52,701 nucleotides of DNA. It comes from Halioglobus sp. GTDB taxonomy: Bacteria; Pseudomonadota; Gammaproteobacteria; Pseudomonadales; Halieaceae. The notes beneath the pieces were generated by a model, which was given only the letters and a program-made list of their open reading frames with translations, ran no database searches and was not told the origin of the DNA. The stretch's first letter is position 1. Each line of letters begins with the position of its first letter. Shown here one piece after another: positions 25,875-34,609 of the stretch. The stretch covers positions 1-52,701 of the forward strand of contig JAGRIK010000013.1 in NCBI GenBank assembly GCA_020443325.1, read 5' to 3'. The position numbers and the translations under genes are program-made.

Positions 25875-26675
25875 TCAGGAGCGGTTACCCGGGGGGTTGT
25901 CCTTGATCTGGTGAGCGCGCTGGTTGTGCGGGTCGAGCGCGGCAATAATCGCCAGTTGCTCCTGTGTCGGCGCGGCGGTCACCGGGACATCGGCGGGTAT
26001 ATGCACGGGATAGCCGGTGTTGTCCTGTACTTCCTCAGCGGTCACACCGGGATGCAGGGACACGAGGCGAATCTGGTGATCGGGACCGCCGAAGTCCATC
26101 ACGCACAAGTCGGTAATGACCAGCCGGATATCCACATCGTCGAGATTGTGGCCTTTCGGCAGGCGCGCCGGGTTGTAGCCGATGGACGACACAAAGTCGC
26201 ACTCGCCATCCATGAACACGCGCGTATTGTGAGCCGGCACAAAAAAGCTGTTGGGATGGGAAATGGAGTTGCCCGGGAAACCGCGCGCACCCAACATCAT
26301 GGTCTTGGGCTTTTGGTAGGTGCCGCCCAGCGCGGAGGTATTGGACTGGCCGAACCTGTCGATCTGGGTCGGCCCGAGCATCGCGTGACGCTTGCCGCTC
26401 CACACATTGTCAAAGATGCGCGAGAAGCCCATCCAGCTCTCCGTCGACGGGACGAAGTCCGCCGGGCGCGGGCCCAACGGGTTGGGTTCGCTCAGCATCC
26501 ACGCTTCCGAATCCGTCATCATCAGGTCCGTATTGCTGGTCTTCATTGCCAGGCTTGCCGCGAGGCGCGGAACGACGCCGATGCCAGTGGCGAGCACTTC
26601 GCCGTCGTCGGCGAACGCCTGGCTGGCGGCGACAATACACAGTTCAGCCAGGGTGTAATCAGTTGCTGCAGTCAT
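25875..26675 (-). CDS. ipdB: IpdB-like CoA-transferase family subunit (ring C hydrolase, beta)
   Basis: 266 residues of the class I CoA-transferase beta fold. It starts DYTLAELCIVAASQAFADDG, and has GEVLATGIGVVPRLAASLAM, GPTQIDRFGQSNTSALG, the diagnostic GARGFPGNSISHPNSFFVPA and VITDLCVMDF. IpdA and IpdB form the hydrolase that opens the last steroid ring (COCHEA-CoA) by a retro-Claisen step rather than transferring CoA. It is 20 bases downstream of ipdA. The C-terminal 30 residues beyond the core (AAPTQEQLAIIAALDPHNQR and on) are a modest extension. Confidence 0.9.
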   Translation of the reverse strand: MTAATDYTLAELCIVAASQAFADDGEVLATGIGVVPRLAASLAMKTSNTDLMMTDSEAWMLSEPNPLGPRPADFVPSTESWMGFSRIFDNVWSGKRHAMLGPTQIDRFGQSNTSALGGTYQKPKTMMLGARGFPGNSISHPNSFFVPAHNTRVFMDGECDFVSSIGYNPARLPKGHNLDDVDIRLVITDLCVMDFGGPDHQIRLVSLHPGVTAEEVQDNTGYPVHIPADVPVTAAPTQEQLAIIAALDPHNQRAHQIKDNPPGNRS

Positions 26676-26695
26676 GGGTTTTTCTCCTTGGCCGA

Positions 26696-27571
26696 TCAGT
26701 AAGTGGGCAGTTCAATGGCGCGGATGGCATCGACGCCACCGACGTTCTTCTGGTACTCCTCTTCAGAGGCCCCGAGGAACTTGTCGCAATAACCCTGAAA
26801 ACCCGTGTCCTCTTTCGCAGAGGCGGCATACGCCTTGAAGTGCGGTATATCGAAACCGTAGAGCGGCGAGCATGAGGAGGGATGAGCACCGCCGGCGATC
26901 GGCACAACGCCAGTTGTCATGGAACGCTCCCAGTGCACCAGGCGGGCCTGTGCGGGATCGTGAAAATACTCGGTCTCTACCAACTCGTCGCAGGAGACAA
27001 ACGTTTTACTGGCCGCGCGGGCGAACCAGTCATCCATGTAGAAGTCCGGTCCGGCAATCTGGCACACGCCGCGCACATCTGCCTTGTCGACGTGAATCAG
27101 CGAGACATCCAGCTTCAGGGCGGGCATCGCCACCCACTCCTTGTCATCGTAGGGACTGTCTATCACCTTGATGTCCGGATTCTGCTTGACGATATCCGTG
27201 CCTAGCCCAACTTCGGTGGGGATAAACGGAATCCCCCAGCTCGCCGCACGCAGCCCCAGCAGCATCATGCCCTCATCGATCTCCATCACCTCGATAGCGC
27301 CGGACTGGCGCGCCTGGCGGAAGTAGGGTTCCAGTGGAATAAAGTCCAGCGAGACAAAGGCAAACACGACTTTCTTCACCTTTCCCGCCGCGCACAGCAT
27401 GCCCACATCGGCACCGCCATACGCCACGATCGTCAGGTCCTTGAGGTCGGAGCGCAGGATTTCTCGCACCAGCGCCATCGGCTTGCGCCGGGGGCCCCAG
27501 CCGCCGATACCGATGGTCATGCCATCCTTCAGTTGTGCAACGACCTGTGCTGCCGTCATTTGCTTGTTCAT
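26696..27571 (-). CDS. ipdA: IpdA-like CoA-transferase family subunit (ring C hydrolase, alpha)
   Basis: 291 residues from ATG 27571, which has AGGGGA upstream and gives the expected family length; a longer frame has no support. The N-terminus has the CoA-transferase glycine loop MTIGIGGWGPRRKPMALVRE. VFAFVSLDFIPLEPYFRQAR and VMEIDEGMMLLGLRAASWGI follow; the Glu near residue 100 is a candidate for the acidic active-site residue reported for IpdA. With IpdB it makes the ring-opening hydrolase of the pathway. The gene comes 28 bases after the second Lrp regulator, so ring-opening genes and regulators share one transcript. Confidence 0.9.
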   Translation of the reverse strand: MNKQMTAAQVVAQLKDGMTIGIGGWGPRRKPMALVREILRSDLKDLTIVAYGGADVGMLCAAGKVKKVVFAFVSLDFIPLEPYFRQARQSGAIEVMEIDEGMMLLGLRAASWGIPFIPTEVGLGTDIVKQNPDIKVIDSPYDDKEWVAMPALKLDVSLIHVDKADVRGVCQIAGPDFYMDDWFARAASKTFVSCDELVETEYFHDPAQARLVHWERSMTTGVVPIAGGAHPSSCSPLYGFDIPHFKAYAASAKEDTGFQGYCDKFLGASEEEYQKNVGGVDAIRAIELPTY

Positions 27572-27599
27572 CGTATTGGTTCCCCTCTCTTCATTACAA

Positions 27600-28064
27600 T
27601 CAGCTGACGATGCGCGCCATGCGGTAATCGTGCTTGATAAAATTGACACCCAGGGTACTGCGCGTACCGCGCACACCCTCGACAACGCTGATCCGCTGGT
27701 GGATAAACTCCGCCAGGTGTTCGGCGTTGCGCACCATGGTAATGGCCAGTATGTCTGCGCGTCCGAGCATCACACCCACAAACCCCAATTCGGTAATCCC
27801 TGCCAGCCTGGCAGCGACCGCTCGCGTCTGCCCGCTGCGCTCCACTTCGATCCAGATGTACGCGAGAGCGGCATCCTTGAAACGATCGATGTTGGTCACC
27901 GCAGTTAGGCGGATAAGTTTTTCTTCCTCCATGCGCTTGATCCTGCCGCGCACGGTGCCCTCGGTAACACCCAGCTGTTCCGCGATTTCCCGGTTGCTGA
28001 CACGGGCATCGCGCGATAGCCGTTCGACTATGGCGCGGTCTGCCTGGTCGAGCTTACGCCGCAT
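27600..28064 (-). CDS. Lrp/AsnC family regulator (second of a pair)
   Basis: 154 residues. Residues about 3-50 (LDQADRAIVERLSRDARVSN, REIAEQLGVTEGTVRGRIKR) form the winged helix-turn-helix, and the rest is the RAM ligand-binding fold (ALAYIWIEVERSGQTRAVAA to STLGVNFIKHDYRMARIV). Its ATG lies 11 bases inside the end of the preceding Lrp gene, so the two are translationally coupled and may form a hetero-oligomer. Lrp-type proteins usually sense amino acids, but the position between fadD3 and ipdA points to a CoA ester or steroid fragment as ligand; that is inference. Confidence 0.9.
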   Translation of the reverse strand: MRRKLDQADRAIVERLSRDARVSNREIAEQLGVTEGTVRGRIKRMEEEKLIRLTAVTNIDRFKDAALAYIWIEVERSGQTRAVAARLAGITELGFVGVMLGRADILAITMVRNAEHLAEFIHQRISVVEGVRGTRSTLGVNFIKHDYRMARIVS

Positions 28065-28548
28065 GGAACGGCACCCAGTCGGGCTGGTTTTTCAATACCT
28101 CCAGCGCCAGCGCCGGTGTCAGGCGACGCACGCCCGGGATAGCGCCCAGCTTATCGCTGATCAGTTTGTTCAGCGCGGCCTGGTCCTGCGCCACAACCAG
28201 GATTTCAATATCCTGGGCACCGACCACCAGGTTCACGGAAAATACTTCTGCTATTGCGGCCAATTCGCGCGCAACGGCCTCCGGCGAGCGGCCTTCTACC
28301 TGCACACCGATGGCCAGCAACATGTCGTAGCCCGCAGCCTCGATATCCGTGACCGCCACCACCCGCATGGTGCCGGACTCCTCCATGCGACGCACCCGGG
28401 CCCGCACGGTATTCTCGGCAACGTCCAGCGCACGGGCAATGGCGCGGTAGGGCATGCGCCCATCCTGCCGCAACAGGTCAATGATCGCCTGGTCCGTCTT
28501 ATCCAGGTCGATATGCGCGGCGTGGGAAGGGGAGGACAGATCGTTCAC
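28054..28548 (-). CDS. Lrp/AsnC family regulator (first of a pair)
   Basis: 164 residues. The helix-turn-helix DKTDQAIIDLLRQDGRMPYR, AIARALDVAENTVRARVRRM occupies about 16-62; the RAM-type effector domain follows (YDMLLAIGVQVEGRSPEAVA to VPFHAA). An N-terminal tail of about 14 residues precedes it. It follows fadD3 directly and overlaps the next Lrp gene. It is similar to, but clearly not a recent copy of, its partner. No TetR gene of the KstR2 type is visible in the window, so this pair is the obvious candidate regulator of the operon. Confidence 0.9.
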   Translation of the reverse strand: MNDLSSPSHAAHIDLDKTDQAIIDLLRQDGRMPYRAIARALDVAENTVRARVRRMEESGTMRVVAVTDIEAAGYDMLLAIGVQVEGRSPEAVARELAAIAEVFSVNLVVGAQDIEILVVAQDQAALNKLISDKLGAIPGVRRLTPALALEVLKNQPDWVPFHAA

Positions 28549-28550
28549 CG

Positions 28551-30128
28551 CTACGCTCCGGGTGACCGCTTTGCCAGCTCCGCCTTATCGACCTTGCCGC
28601 CAGCATTCATCGGAAGCTCTTCCAGAAAGACTACAGAGCGCGGCACTTTATAGTTGGCCATATGATCTCGCGCCCAGCCGATCACGTCGGCCTCATCGGG
28701 GTTGGCATCGGCGGCCCTTACCACAAAGGCCCTGGCGACCTCACCCATGCGTTCGTCCGGGACGCCAATCACTGCTGCCCTGGCAACGCCCGGCATGTCA
28801 CACAGAATATTTTCAATTTCTGCGGGGTAGCAGTTGAAGCCACCGACAATGAACATCTCCTTCATCCGCCCGGTGATGCGAACGTATCCATCCTCATCCA
28901 TCACGCCAATATCACCGGTCTTCAGCCAGCCATCGTCGCTCAGCGCTTCTGCAGTCGCCTCAGGATTATTGAAGTAGTGCTGCATGACATTGAAACCGCG
29001 CGTCCAGATTTCGCCATCGACACCCGGCGCAACAGGCTGGCCGGCAGCATCGACACACTGTATCTCGGTGCCGTCCATGGCACAGCCCGAGGTGTGGGAT
29101 ATGCGCTCGGCGCTGTCGTCAGCGCGGCAGATCGATACCACGCCGCAGCTCTCGGTCAGGCCATATGCCGTGACGACCACTTCAAAACCCAGCACCTCGC
29201 GCATCTGTCGCACGAGTTCCACCGGCACCGGCGCCGCGCCGGTCACCGCAAGGCGCAGGCTGGACAGGTCGTACTCATTGCGCCTGGGGTGTGCCAGCAA
29301 CGACTGGTAGATCGTGGGCGGCCCTGGAATCATCGAGATGTTATCCCTGGCGATCTGGACCAACACAGCGTCCAGGTCAAAATTCAATACCGGAAGAATA
29401 TGCGCACCCCTGATGATGGCGGCCAGCCAACCGGCCTTGTAGCCAAAGGAGTGAAAGAAGGGATTGATGATGAGGTAGTTGTCTTCGCTGCGCAGGCCTA
29501 CCGTCGCACTCCAGGTCTCGAAGGTGCGGATATTCTGGCCATGGCAGGTGACGACTCCTTTCGGGTTGCCAGTGGTGCCGGACGTAAAAAGAATATCGAG
29601 GGTATCTTCGGGTGTCAGGGCCGAGGCGCGGCGCTCAACTTCTTCCGCCGGAATCGCCTCCCCCGACGCCAGGAATGCCTCCCAGGACTGGCAGTTTACT
29701 GCCTCGCCGCTGAGCGACACGATTTGCTGCAGTTCGGGCAGCACCTGGTCGGCCAGCATCTCGGGGTAGCGTGCACCGAGAAACTCACCCACCGTGAACA
29801 GCATCTTCGCCCCGCTGGACCGAAGAATATAGGCCGCCTCGACACCCTTGTAGCGCGTATTCAGCGGGACCAGGACACCGCCAACGCTCTGCGCACCGAT
29901 AGCGGCGATAATCCACTGGTAGATATTGGGTGCCCAGATTGCGATCCGCTCGCCTTTTTCCAGCCCGGCAGCGAGGAACGCGCGGGCAGACCGGATTCGC
30001 GCTGTATCCAGTTCCGCGTAAGTCAATTGGACGTCGCCATCAGTGATCGCAACCCGTGAGCCATACGCGGCCGCCGACTCTGCGACCACCTGCGGCAGGG
30101 TACGGGCTGTGTACTGTGTTTGCGGCAT
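28551..30128 (-). CDS. fadD3: FadD3-like HIP-CoA ligase
   Basis: 525 residues from ATG 30128; a TTG eleven codons earlier is possible. Adenylate-forming acyl-CoA synthetase that should activate the bicyclic steroid remnant HIP. Motifs are ILFTSGTTGNPKGVVTCHG (ATP loop), NPFFHSFGYKAGWLAAIIRG, which resembles the FadD3 subgroup, VTAYGLTESCGVVSICRADD, TGDIGVMDEDGYVRITGRMK and NAGGKVDKAEL with the catalytic Lys. It is the first gene of the leftward operon, with the promoter and palindrome about 75-110 bases upstream, and is followed by two Lrp regulators. Other medium-size acid-CoA ligases are possible, but the operon makes FadD3 the best call. Confidence 0.87.
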   Translation of the reverse strand: MPQTQYTARTLPQVVAESAAAYGSRVAITDGDVQLTYAELDTARIRSARAFLAAGLEKGERIAIWAPNIYQWIIAAIGAQSVGGVLVPLNTRYKGVEAAYILRSSGAKMLFTVGEFLGARYPEMLADQVLPELQQIVSLSGEAVNCQSWEAFLASGEAIPAEEVERRASALTPEDTLDILFTSGTTGNPKGVVTCHGQNIRTFETWSATVGLRSEDNYLIINPFFHSFGYKAGWLAAIIRGAHILPVLNFDLDAVLVQIARDNISMIPGPPTIYQSLLAHPRRNEYDLSSLRLAVTGAAPVPVELVRQMREVLGFEVVVTAYGLTESCGVVSICRADDSAERISHTSGCAMDGTEIQCVDAAGQPVAPGVDGEIWTRGFNVMQHYFNNPEATAEALSDDGWLKTGDIGVMDEDGYVRITGRMKEMFIVGGFNCYPAEIENILCDMPGVARAAVIGVPDERMGEVARAFVVRAADANPDEADVIGWARDHMANYKVPRSVVFLEELPMNAGGKVDKAELAKRSPGA

Positions 30129-30202
30129 GTTTTCGACTCTACTCGCAGTTGGGGACGGCAAGGAGACGTATATTAGTCAGTATCCGGGAGGATAGAAACA
30201 GG

Positions 30203-30236
30203 TATTCGTAGAATTCTTATTATATTTTTACGAATA
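30203..30236 (-). promoter_or_regulatory. Promoter and palindromic operator for steroid operon
   Basis: On the minus strand, TATTCGTA and TACGAATA (30236-30229 and 30210-30203) are a perfect eight-base inverted pair, with 18 bases between them. A TATAAT -10 box (30219-30224) lies between the arms. There is no good -35 box at 16-18 bases, which fits a weak or activator-dependent promoter. A protein bound here would cover the -10. The two Lrp-type regulators encoded just downstream are the natural candidates. Confidence 0.55.
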
Positions 30237-30282
30237 GTTTAAATTTGTGCTCACATCAGTGACCATCGCCAGATGAACAGCC

Positions 30283-30308
30283 AAAAAAAAGGAGCGCCAG
30301 GCGCCCCT
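30283..30308 (-). terminator. Rho-independent terminator of PEP-CTERM gene
   Basis: Reading leftward, GGGGCGC-CTG-GCGCTCC forms a seven-base-pair stem (one G-T pair) followed by eight U residues. It lies about 20 bases after the stop of the PEP-CTERM gene and insulates the steroid promoter from it. Confidence 0.85.
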
Positions 30309-30326
30309 TCCTGACCCGCGAAGTCC

Positions 30327-30863
30327 TCAGGCCACTGGCGACTTACCCGGACGGCGCCGCATCATTGCGAGACCGAACAGGCCCGGGAACAACAGCGAGA
30401 GTACAGCGGGCTCAGGCACAGCCGGCGCCGAATTGATGAAAGCGTAGTTTATCGCGTTCGCACCAAAGAGATTGTCTCGGATAAAGGCAGAGGCCGCATT
30501 GTCCGGGGCTCCGAGGACATAGCTATCGGTTGGCCCGTAATACTGTCCCAGATACTTGTTGGAATAGTTTTCCGCAAACACATTGCCTCCGGTACCGATA
30601 ACGTCATACCAGGCCATATTGTTGATGTTGGCCACGGAGCTGTCGATGGTGGAAATGGAATAGTCCGCTGCATTACCACCAAACAACAGGGCTGCGGCCT
30701 CCTGCCCTGTATAGGCGGGCGGCCCGTTGGGCGGCGCAGATGACCACGTTGGGGCCGCATCGTTGTAAACGTCCCAGGAGCCAACGAACATGAGCCCGGC
30801 GTTGGCGGTGCTCATAAACAGTGTGGTAGCAAGCAGTGTGACTATCCCCAGATATTTTTTCAT
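30327..30863 (-). CDS. PEP-CTERM sorting domain protein
   Basis: 178 residues. Signal peptide 1-22 (KKYLGIVTLLATTLFMSTANA). The mature part has no domain I recognise (TGQEAAALLFGGNAADYSIS, NNMAWYDVIGTGGNVFAENY). The C-terminus has the PEP-CTERM pattern: VPEP, a hydrophobic stretch (AVLSLLFPGLFGLAMM), then an arginine cluster. Such tails are cut by exosortase and used for surface or exopolysaccharide-linked proteins. No exosortase gene is in this window. AGGGAA is a good ribosome site and the gene has its own terminator, so it is a single-gene unit. Confidence 0.88.
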   Translation of the reverse strand: MKKYLGIVTLLATTLFMSTANAGLMFVGSWDVYNDAAPTWSSAPPNGPPAYTGQEAAALLFGGNAADYSISTIDSSVANINNMAWYDVIGTGGNVFAENYSNKYLGQYYGPTDSYVLGAPDNAASAFIRDNLFGANAINYAFINSAPAVPEPAVLSLLFPGLFGLAMMRRRPGKSPVA

Positions 30864-31228
30864 AGCAATTCCCTCATTTCCCCTGAATAGCGAATCAAAT
30901 CGAACCCAATACGCATCGTGTTGTGAAATAACCGATGAGAATTGAAATTAACATAAGATATTCTCTATGTGTATGCGAGATTTGGCATAACCTTTATTCC
31001 AGACTGCTCACCCCGCCGCCGCCCGCCCGCTCCGGGTTTGCACGGGAGCGCAGCACCCCCAATTGTCGGAGAGCGTTGTCCAGCCAGTGGCGCGCAAGTA
31101 CAATCGGGGTTGCCGTTGCACAGCCAGGTATGCGCAGACCCAAACAGGCGCTCCCTGTTTGGCGCTATCCGGCGGACGAACCACTGTCTGCCACTCCCTT
31201 TTCCCAATTCCTGAATCGAGAAAAAATA

Positions 31229-33847
31229 GTGCCAACCAATACAGTTTCCAACGACCTCACTGGCAGCAAACTGCGGGCCATCCTGCCTGCGTTGCTGCTG
31301 CTCATGCTCGCGTTCAGCCCGTGGACAATGCATTCGTCGCGGGCCTCCGTGGAGAGCGACCTCATCCGCGCCGAGGTCGCGCAAGCAAGCCTGGACGCTG
31401 CCACATTGCAGCTTGCAACCGAAGCGCTGGACGCCACGGATACCGCGGACCGCGAGGCTGCCGCGCTCATCAAGCGTGTCGATGAATTGCGCGCTGAGCA
31501 CGCCGGGCTGCCCAAGCGTATCGAGGACCTGCAAAAGGCGTTGCAACTCGATCGCGAACAGGCATTGCTCAGCTGGTCGCGGCGTCTGCCGGTTGATGCC
31601 GATGGTGAGACACTGGAACGATTGCTGGAACAGCAGCAGCGCAGTGTGGCTGAGTTGCAGGCACAGATCGACGCAGTCGAAGTCGAGTTGACCGTCTCCC
31701 TGACCAAACCACTCCAGGCCGCCAGTGACATCGCGACCCTGCGACGCCGTGTCGAGGATATGGCAACACCACCCATCGGTAACAAGGACGGCGAACGCGG
31801 TGTACTGCTGAAAGCGCAACAACTCCGCCATGCCAGCGAGTTGCGGCGGGCCAAGGCGGAACTGGATCTCCGCGTGATCGAGCAGGACAGTGCGGCACTG
31901 CGACAGCGACAACTGGAACTGTCACTGCGAGAGTTGCGGCAGCGCCTGGGCCTCGACCAGCGTCGCGTGGAAATCCTGCAGGATCGCATCGCCAATCTCT
32001 GGCGCACCGAGCTGCAAACTCGCATCGAGCAACTCACGGAGACGGAAAACGAACTGGCTGGCAGTGCGCAGGTAGTGCTCCTGGCGGCGGCTGAAAACAC
32101 GGGGCTGGGCGGTGAACTGGTCGATAACCACGAACAACTGTCGCGTGATCGACAGGCACTCGCCAGCATAGAAGAAGAGCGGGATTACGTCACAGAGGCA
32201 TTGCGGGACAGCCGTGCACGCCTCGACCTGGGCGGCGCCACCGAACACGTCGGCCGCTGGATGTGGACGGAACGCCGGCGCCTCGAGCCACCCGCGCGCC
32301 TGCGGCAGAAACTGTCTTCAACCAGGATCGCACTGGCGGATTTGCGCCTGCGACTGGTCACCCTCAATGACCAGCAGCAGCAATTGGCGGATATCCCCCG
32401 CGCGCTGCGGGCCCTGCGAGAAGCCAGCGAAGCGGGAGCGGATGACGAACTCAGTGACGCCGGTTCCGAGGAGCTATTACCCCCCCTGCTGCATGAGCGT
32501 GTCGAACTCCTGAGACTGCTCGAACCGGTACTCACACGGCGCATCGCCGCACTGCAACAGAGTGAGACCGCACTCCACGAGCGCCTGGAGGCAACGGAAG
32601 CGTTGCAGTCTCTCCTCGATCGCCACCTGCTGTGGCTGCCGAGTCACGGTGTCGTTGATGCGCAGTGGCTAAAGCGGATTCCCGCAGGGCTTGAGGACCT
32701 GACAATGCCCTCACGGTTTGCTACCACCTTGAAACTTGCCGTACGCAGCATGGGTGAGCGCCCCTACCTGTGGGGCTCCTGCATGATTGTAGTGCTGGTG
32801 TTAGTCTCTCTGCGCTTGCTAGCACCACCTCGGATCCGGGCGCAAGCCGCACTGATCGACCGGCCGCGCACCCCGAACTACCGAGCCACCGGCGCTGCGT
32901 TTTTATGGACGGTACTGGGCGCATTGCCCTTACCGGTGTTTATTGCCCTGGCGGGACTGCTGTTGCAGCAACTGGGAAATCCCGGGCGCTACAGTGACTC
33001 GCTGGGACGCGCTTGCATGGCGTTAGTGACGCCCTTACTGGCCGTTCAATTGCTACGCTGGTCACTCATCAAGGACGGACTGGCGCATGCACACTTTGGC
33101 TGGCGGGAGAGACGTCGCCAAACGTTATTGCGCTTGCTGCCGCTGACCGCCGCAATCGTCTTGTCCATGCATTTCATCACAACGCTTGCGTTCGTGCGCC
33201 GCTCAGATATCGCTATTGATGTGCAGGCCCGCCTCGCCGTGGTGACCAGTGCCCTGGTACTGGCCTGGGCATTCTGGCACCTGCTAAGGGCCGGTCGGGT
33301 CTGGGGCGCTGGCATAAAACCTTCCGCAACGCATTGGCTGTTGCGCACGGTGTTGCCGCTACTGCTGCTGGCCAATGGTGCCCTGGCGTTATCGGGCTAT
33401 ATTTATTCTTCCGGCGTTTTGCTCAAGTCACTACTGGAAAGCATCAACCTGATCATTGTCGTTACCATCGGACTGGGCATGCTGGAGCGCTGGTTCCTGG
33501 CGGGAAAACAGAAGCTGGCGCTACGACAGCTTGAAGCCAGCGAAGCGGCGGCGCGCGAGAATGCCGCAAATTCCACCGAAGTGGTTGTCATTCCCGAAGA
33601 CGACATCTCCGCGCAGGAAGTGGGCTCACAGACGACCAGCTTTTTGCGCGGACTGCGACTCAGCCTGCTGACGCTGGGACTGCTGTGGGTTTGGGTGGAC
33701 GTACTGCCTGCGATTTATCGCCTCGACGAGATAGCGCTCTGGCACTTCAGTGACACCGCTCCCGACGGGACAGCCGTCGAGCTGCCGGTGACACTCGCCG
33801 CGGCACTGTTGGGTGCATTTGCACTGGTGGTTACGGTGCTTGGTTAG
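31229..33847 (+). CDS. MscK-type mechanosensitive channel, 5' part (ends at in-frame TAG)
   Basis: The large N-terminal part of a KefA/MscK-like channel. From the likely GTG 31229 a signal peptide (KLRAILPALLLLMLAFSPW) leads into a long periplasmic helical region (about 40-500) rich in Glu, Arg, Leu and Gln. Several membrane segments then occur from about 510 (LWGSCMIVVLVLVSLRLL) to 870. The open frame extends upstream to 30935, but that part is not protein-like. The reading stops at TAG 33845-33847. The family motif RNLPGL follows immediately in the same frame, so the full gene would run to 34585. This is either a recent nonsense mutation, readthrough, or a base error. As read, the protein lacks the pore. 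Confidence 0.78.
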   Translation: MPTNTVSNDLTGSKLRAILPALLLLMLAFSPWTMHSSRASVESDLIRAEVAQASLDAATLQLATEALDATDTADREAAALIKRVDELRAEHAGLPKRIEDLQKALQLDREQALLSWSRRLPVDADGETLERLLEQQQRSVAELQAQIDAVEVELTVSLTKPLQAASDIATLRRRVEDMATPPIGNKDGERGVLLKAQQLRHASELRRAKAELDLRVIEQDSAALRQRQLELSLRELRQRLGLDQRRVEILQDRIANLWRTELQTRIEQLTETENELAGSAQVVLLAAAENTGLGGELVDNHEQLSRDRQALASIEEERDYVTEALRDSRARLDLGGATEHVGRWMWTERRRLEPPARLRQKLSSTRIALADLRLRLVTLNDQQQQLADIPRALRALREASEAGADDELSDAGSEELLPPLLHERVELLRLLEPVLTRRIAALQQSETALHERLEATEALQSLLDRHLLWLPSHGVVDAQWLKRIPAGLEDLTMPSRFATTLKLAVRSMGERPYLWGSCMIVVLVLVSLRLLAPPRIRAQAALIDRPRTPNYRATGAAFLWTVLGALPLPVFIALAGLLLQQLGNPGRYSDSLGRACMALVTPLLAVQLLRWSLIKDGLAHAHFGWRERRRQTLLRLLPLTAAIVLSMHFITTLAFVRRSDIAIDVQARLAVVTSALVLAWAFWHLLRAGRVWGAGIKPSATHWLLRTVLPLLLLANGALALSGYIYSSGVLLKSLLESINLIIVVTIGLGMLERWFLAGKQKLALRQLEASEAAARENAANSTEVVVIPEDDISAQEVGSQTTSFLRGLRLSLLTLGLLWVWVDVLPAIYRLDEIALWHFSDTAPDGTAVELPVTLAAALLGAFALVVTVLG

Positions 33848-33865
33848 CGCAACCTCCCCGGCCTC

Positions 33866-34585
33866 GTGGAAATCAGCCTGCTATCACGCACCGGTGTAGA
33901 CGCGGCTTCGCGCTATGTGATTACCAGCCTGCTGCGCTACACCATCGTCATCGGAGGCACGTTGGTGGGCTTCAGTCTACTCGGCATGCGTTGGTCGCAG
34001 TTGCAGTGGATGGCGGCGGCGCTAACGGTCGGACTGGGCTTCGGGCTGCAGGAGATCTTCGCCAACTTCGTTTCCGGCATCATCCTGTTATTCGAGCGCC
34101 CGTTCCGGGTTGGCGATGTCATTACGGTAGGCGACATGAACGGGCGTGTAACCCGCATCCGCACACGTGCAACTACCATTCTCGATTTCGATAACAAGGA
34201 AATCGTGATGCCCAACAAGACCTTCATCACAGGTCACCTCACGAACTGGGGGCTCAGCGACACGACGACCCGCGTGATCCTGCAGGTGGGGGTGGCCTAC
34301 GGCACCGATCCAGCCGCCACGCGCCAGTTATTGCTGCAGGCGGCAGCGGAAGACCCGCGAGTACTGGCCGAGCCCGCTCCCACCTGCTGGTTCCTGGCGT
34401 TCGGTGCCAGTTCGCTGGATTTCGAACTCAGGGTATTTGTCGCATCCCTCAGTGACCGACTGGAAGCACAGAACGGGCTCAACATGCGTATCAACGAACT
34501 GTTCGCGGAGCACGGCATCGAGATTGCCTTCCCGCAACTCGACCTGCATGTGCGGGATATGCCCCCGCCGACACCACCGGCCTGA
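33866..34585 (+). CDS. MscS-domain C-terminal part of the split channel
   Basis: 239 residues in the same frame as the preceding open frame. It has the MscS pore and vestibule: LQWMAAALTVGLGFGLQEIF, ANFVSGIILLFERPFRVGDV, ITVGDMNGRVTRIRTRATTI and EIVMPNKTFITGHLTNWGLS. The pore helix and the PNKTFI loop are intact. The GTG at 33866 has no ribosome site, so independent translation is doubtful. The residues RNLPGL just after the TAG are normal for the joined protein. It is best read as the 3' part of one gene interrupted by TAG 33845. Confidence 0.82.
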   Translation: MEISLLSRTGVDAASRYVITSLLRYTIVIGGTLVGFSLLGMRWSQLQWMAAALTVGLGFGLQEIFANFVSGIILLFERPFRVGDVITVGDMNGRVTRIRTRATTILDFDNKEIVMPNKTFITGHLTNWGLSDTTTRVILQVGVAYGTDPAATRQLLLQAAAEDPRVLAEPAPTCWFLAFGASSLDFELRVFVASLSDRLEAQNGLNMRINELFAEHGIEIAFPQLDLHVRDMPPPTPPA

Positions 34586-34609
34586 CGCCCCCTGGAGGGA
34601 TCGCCACTG

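Noticed and set aside
30935-31228. N-terminal extension of the MscK-like open frame
   Set aside because: The stretch is rich in Arg, Pro and Ala with no domain, while GTG 31229 places a signal peptide at the N-terminus.
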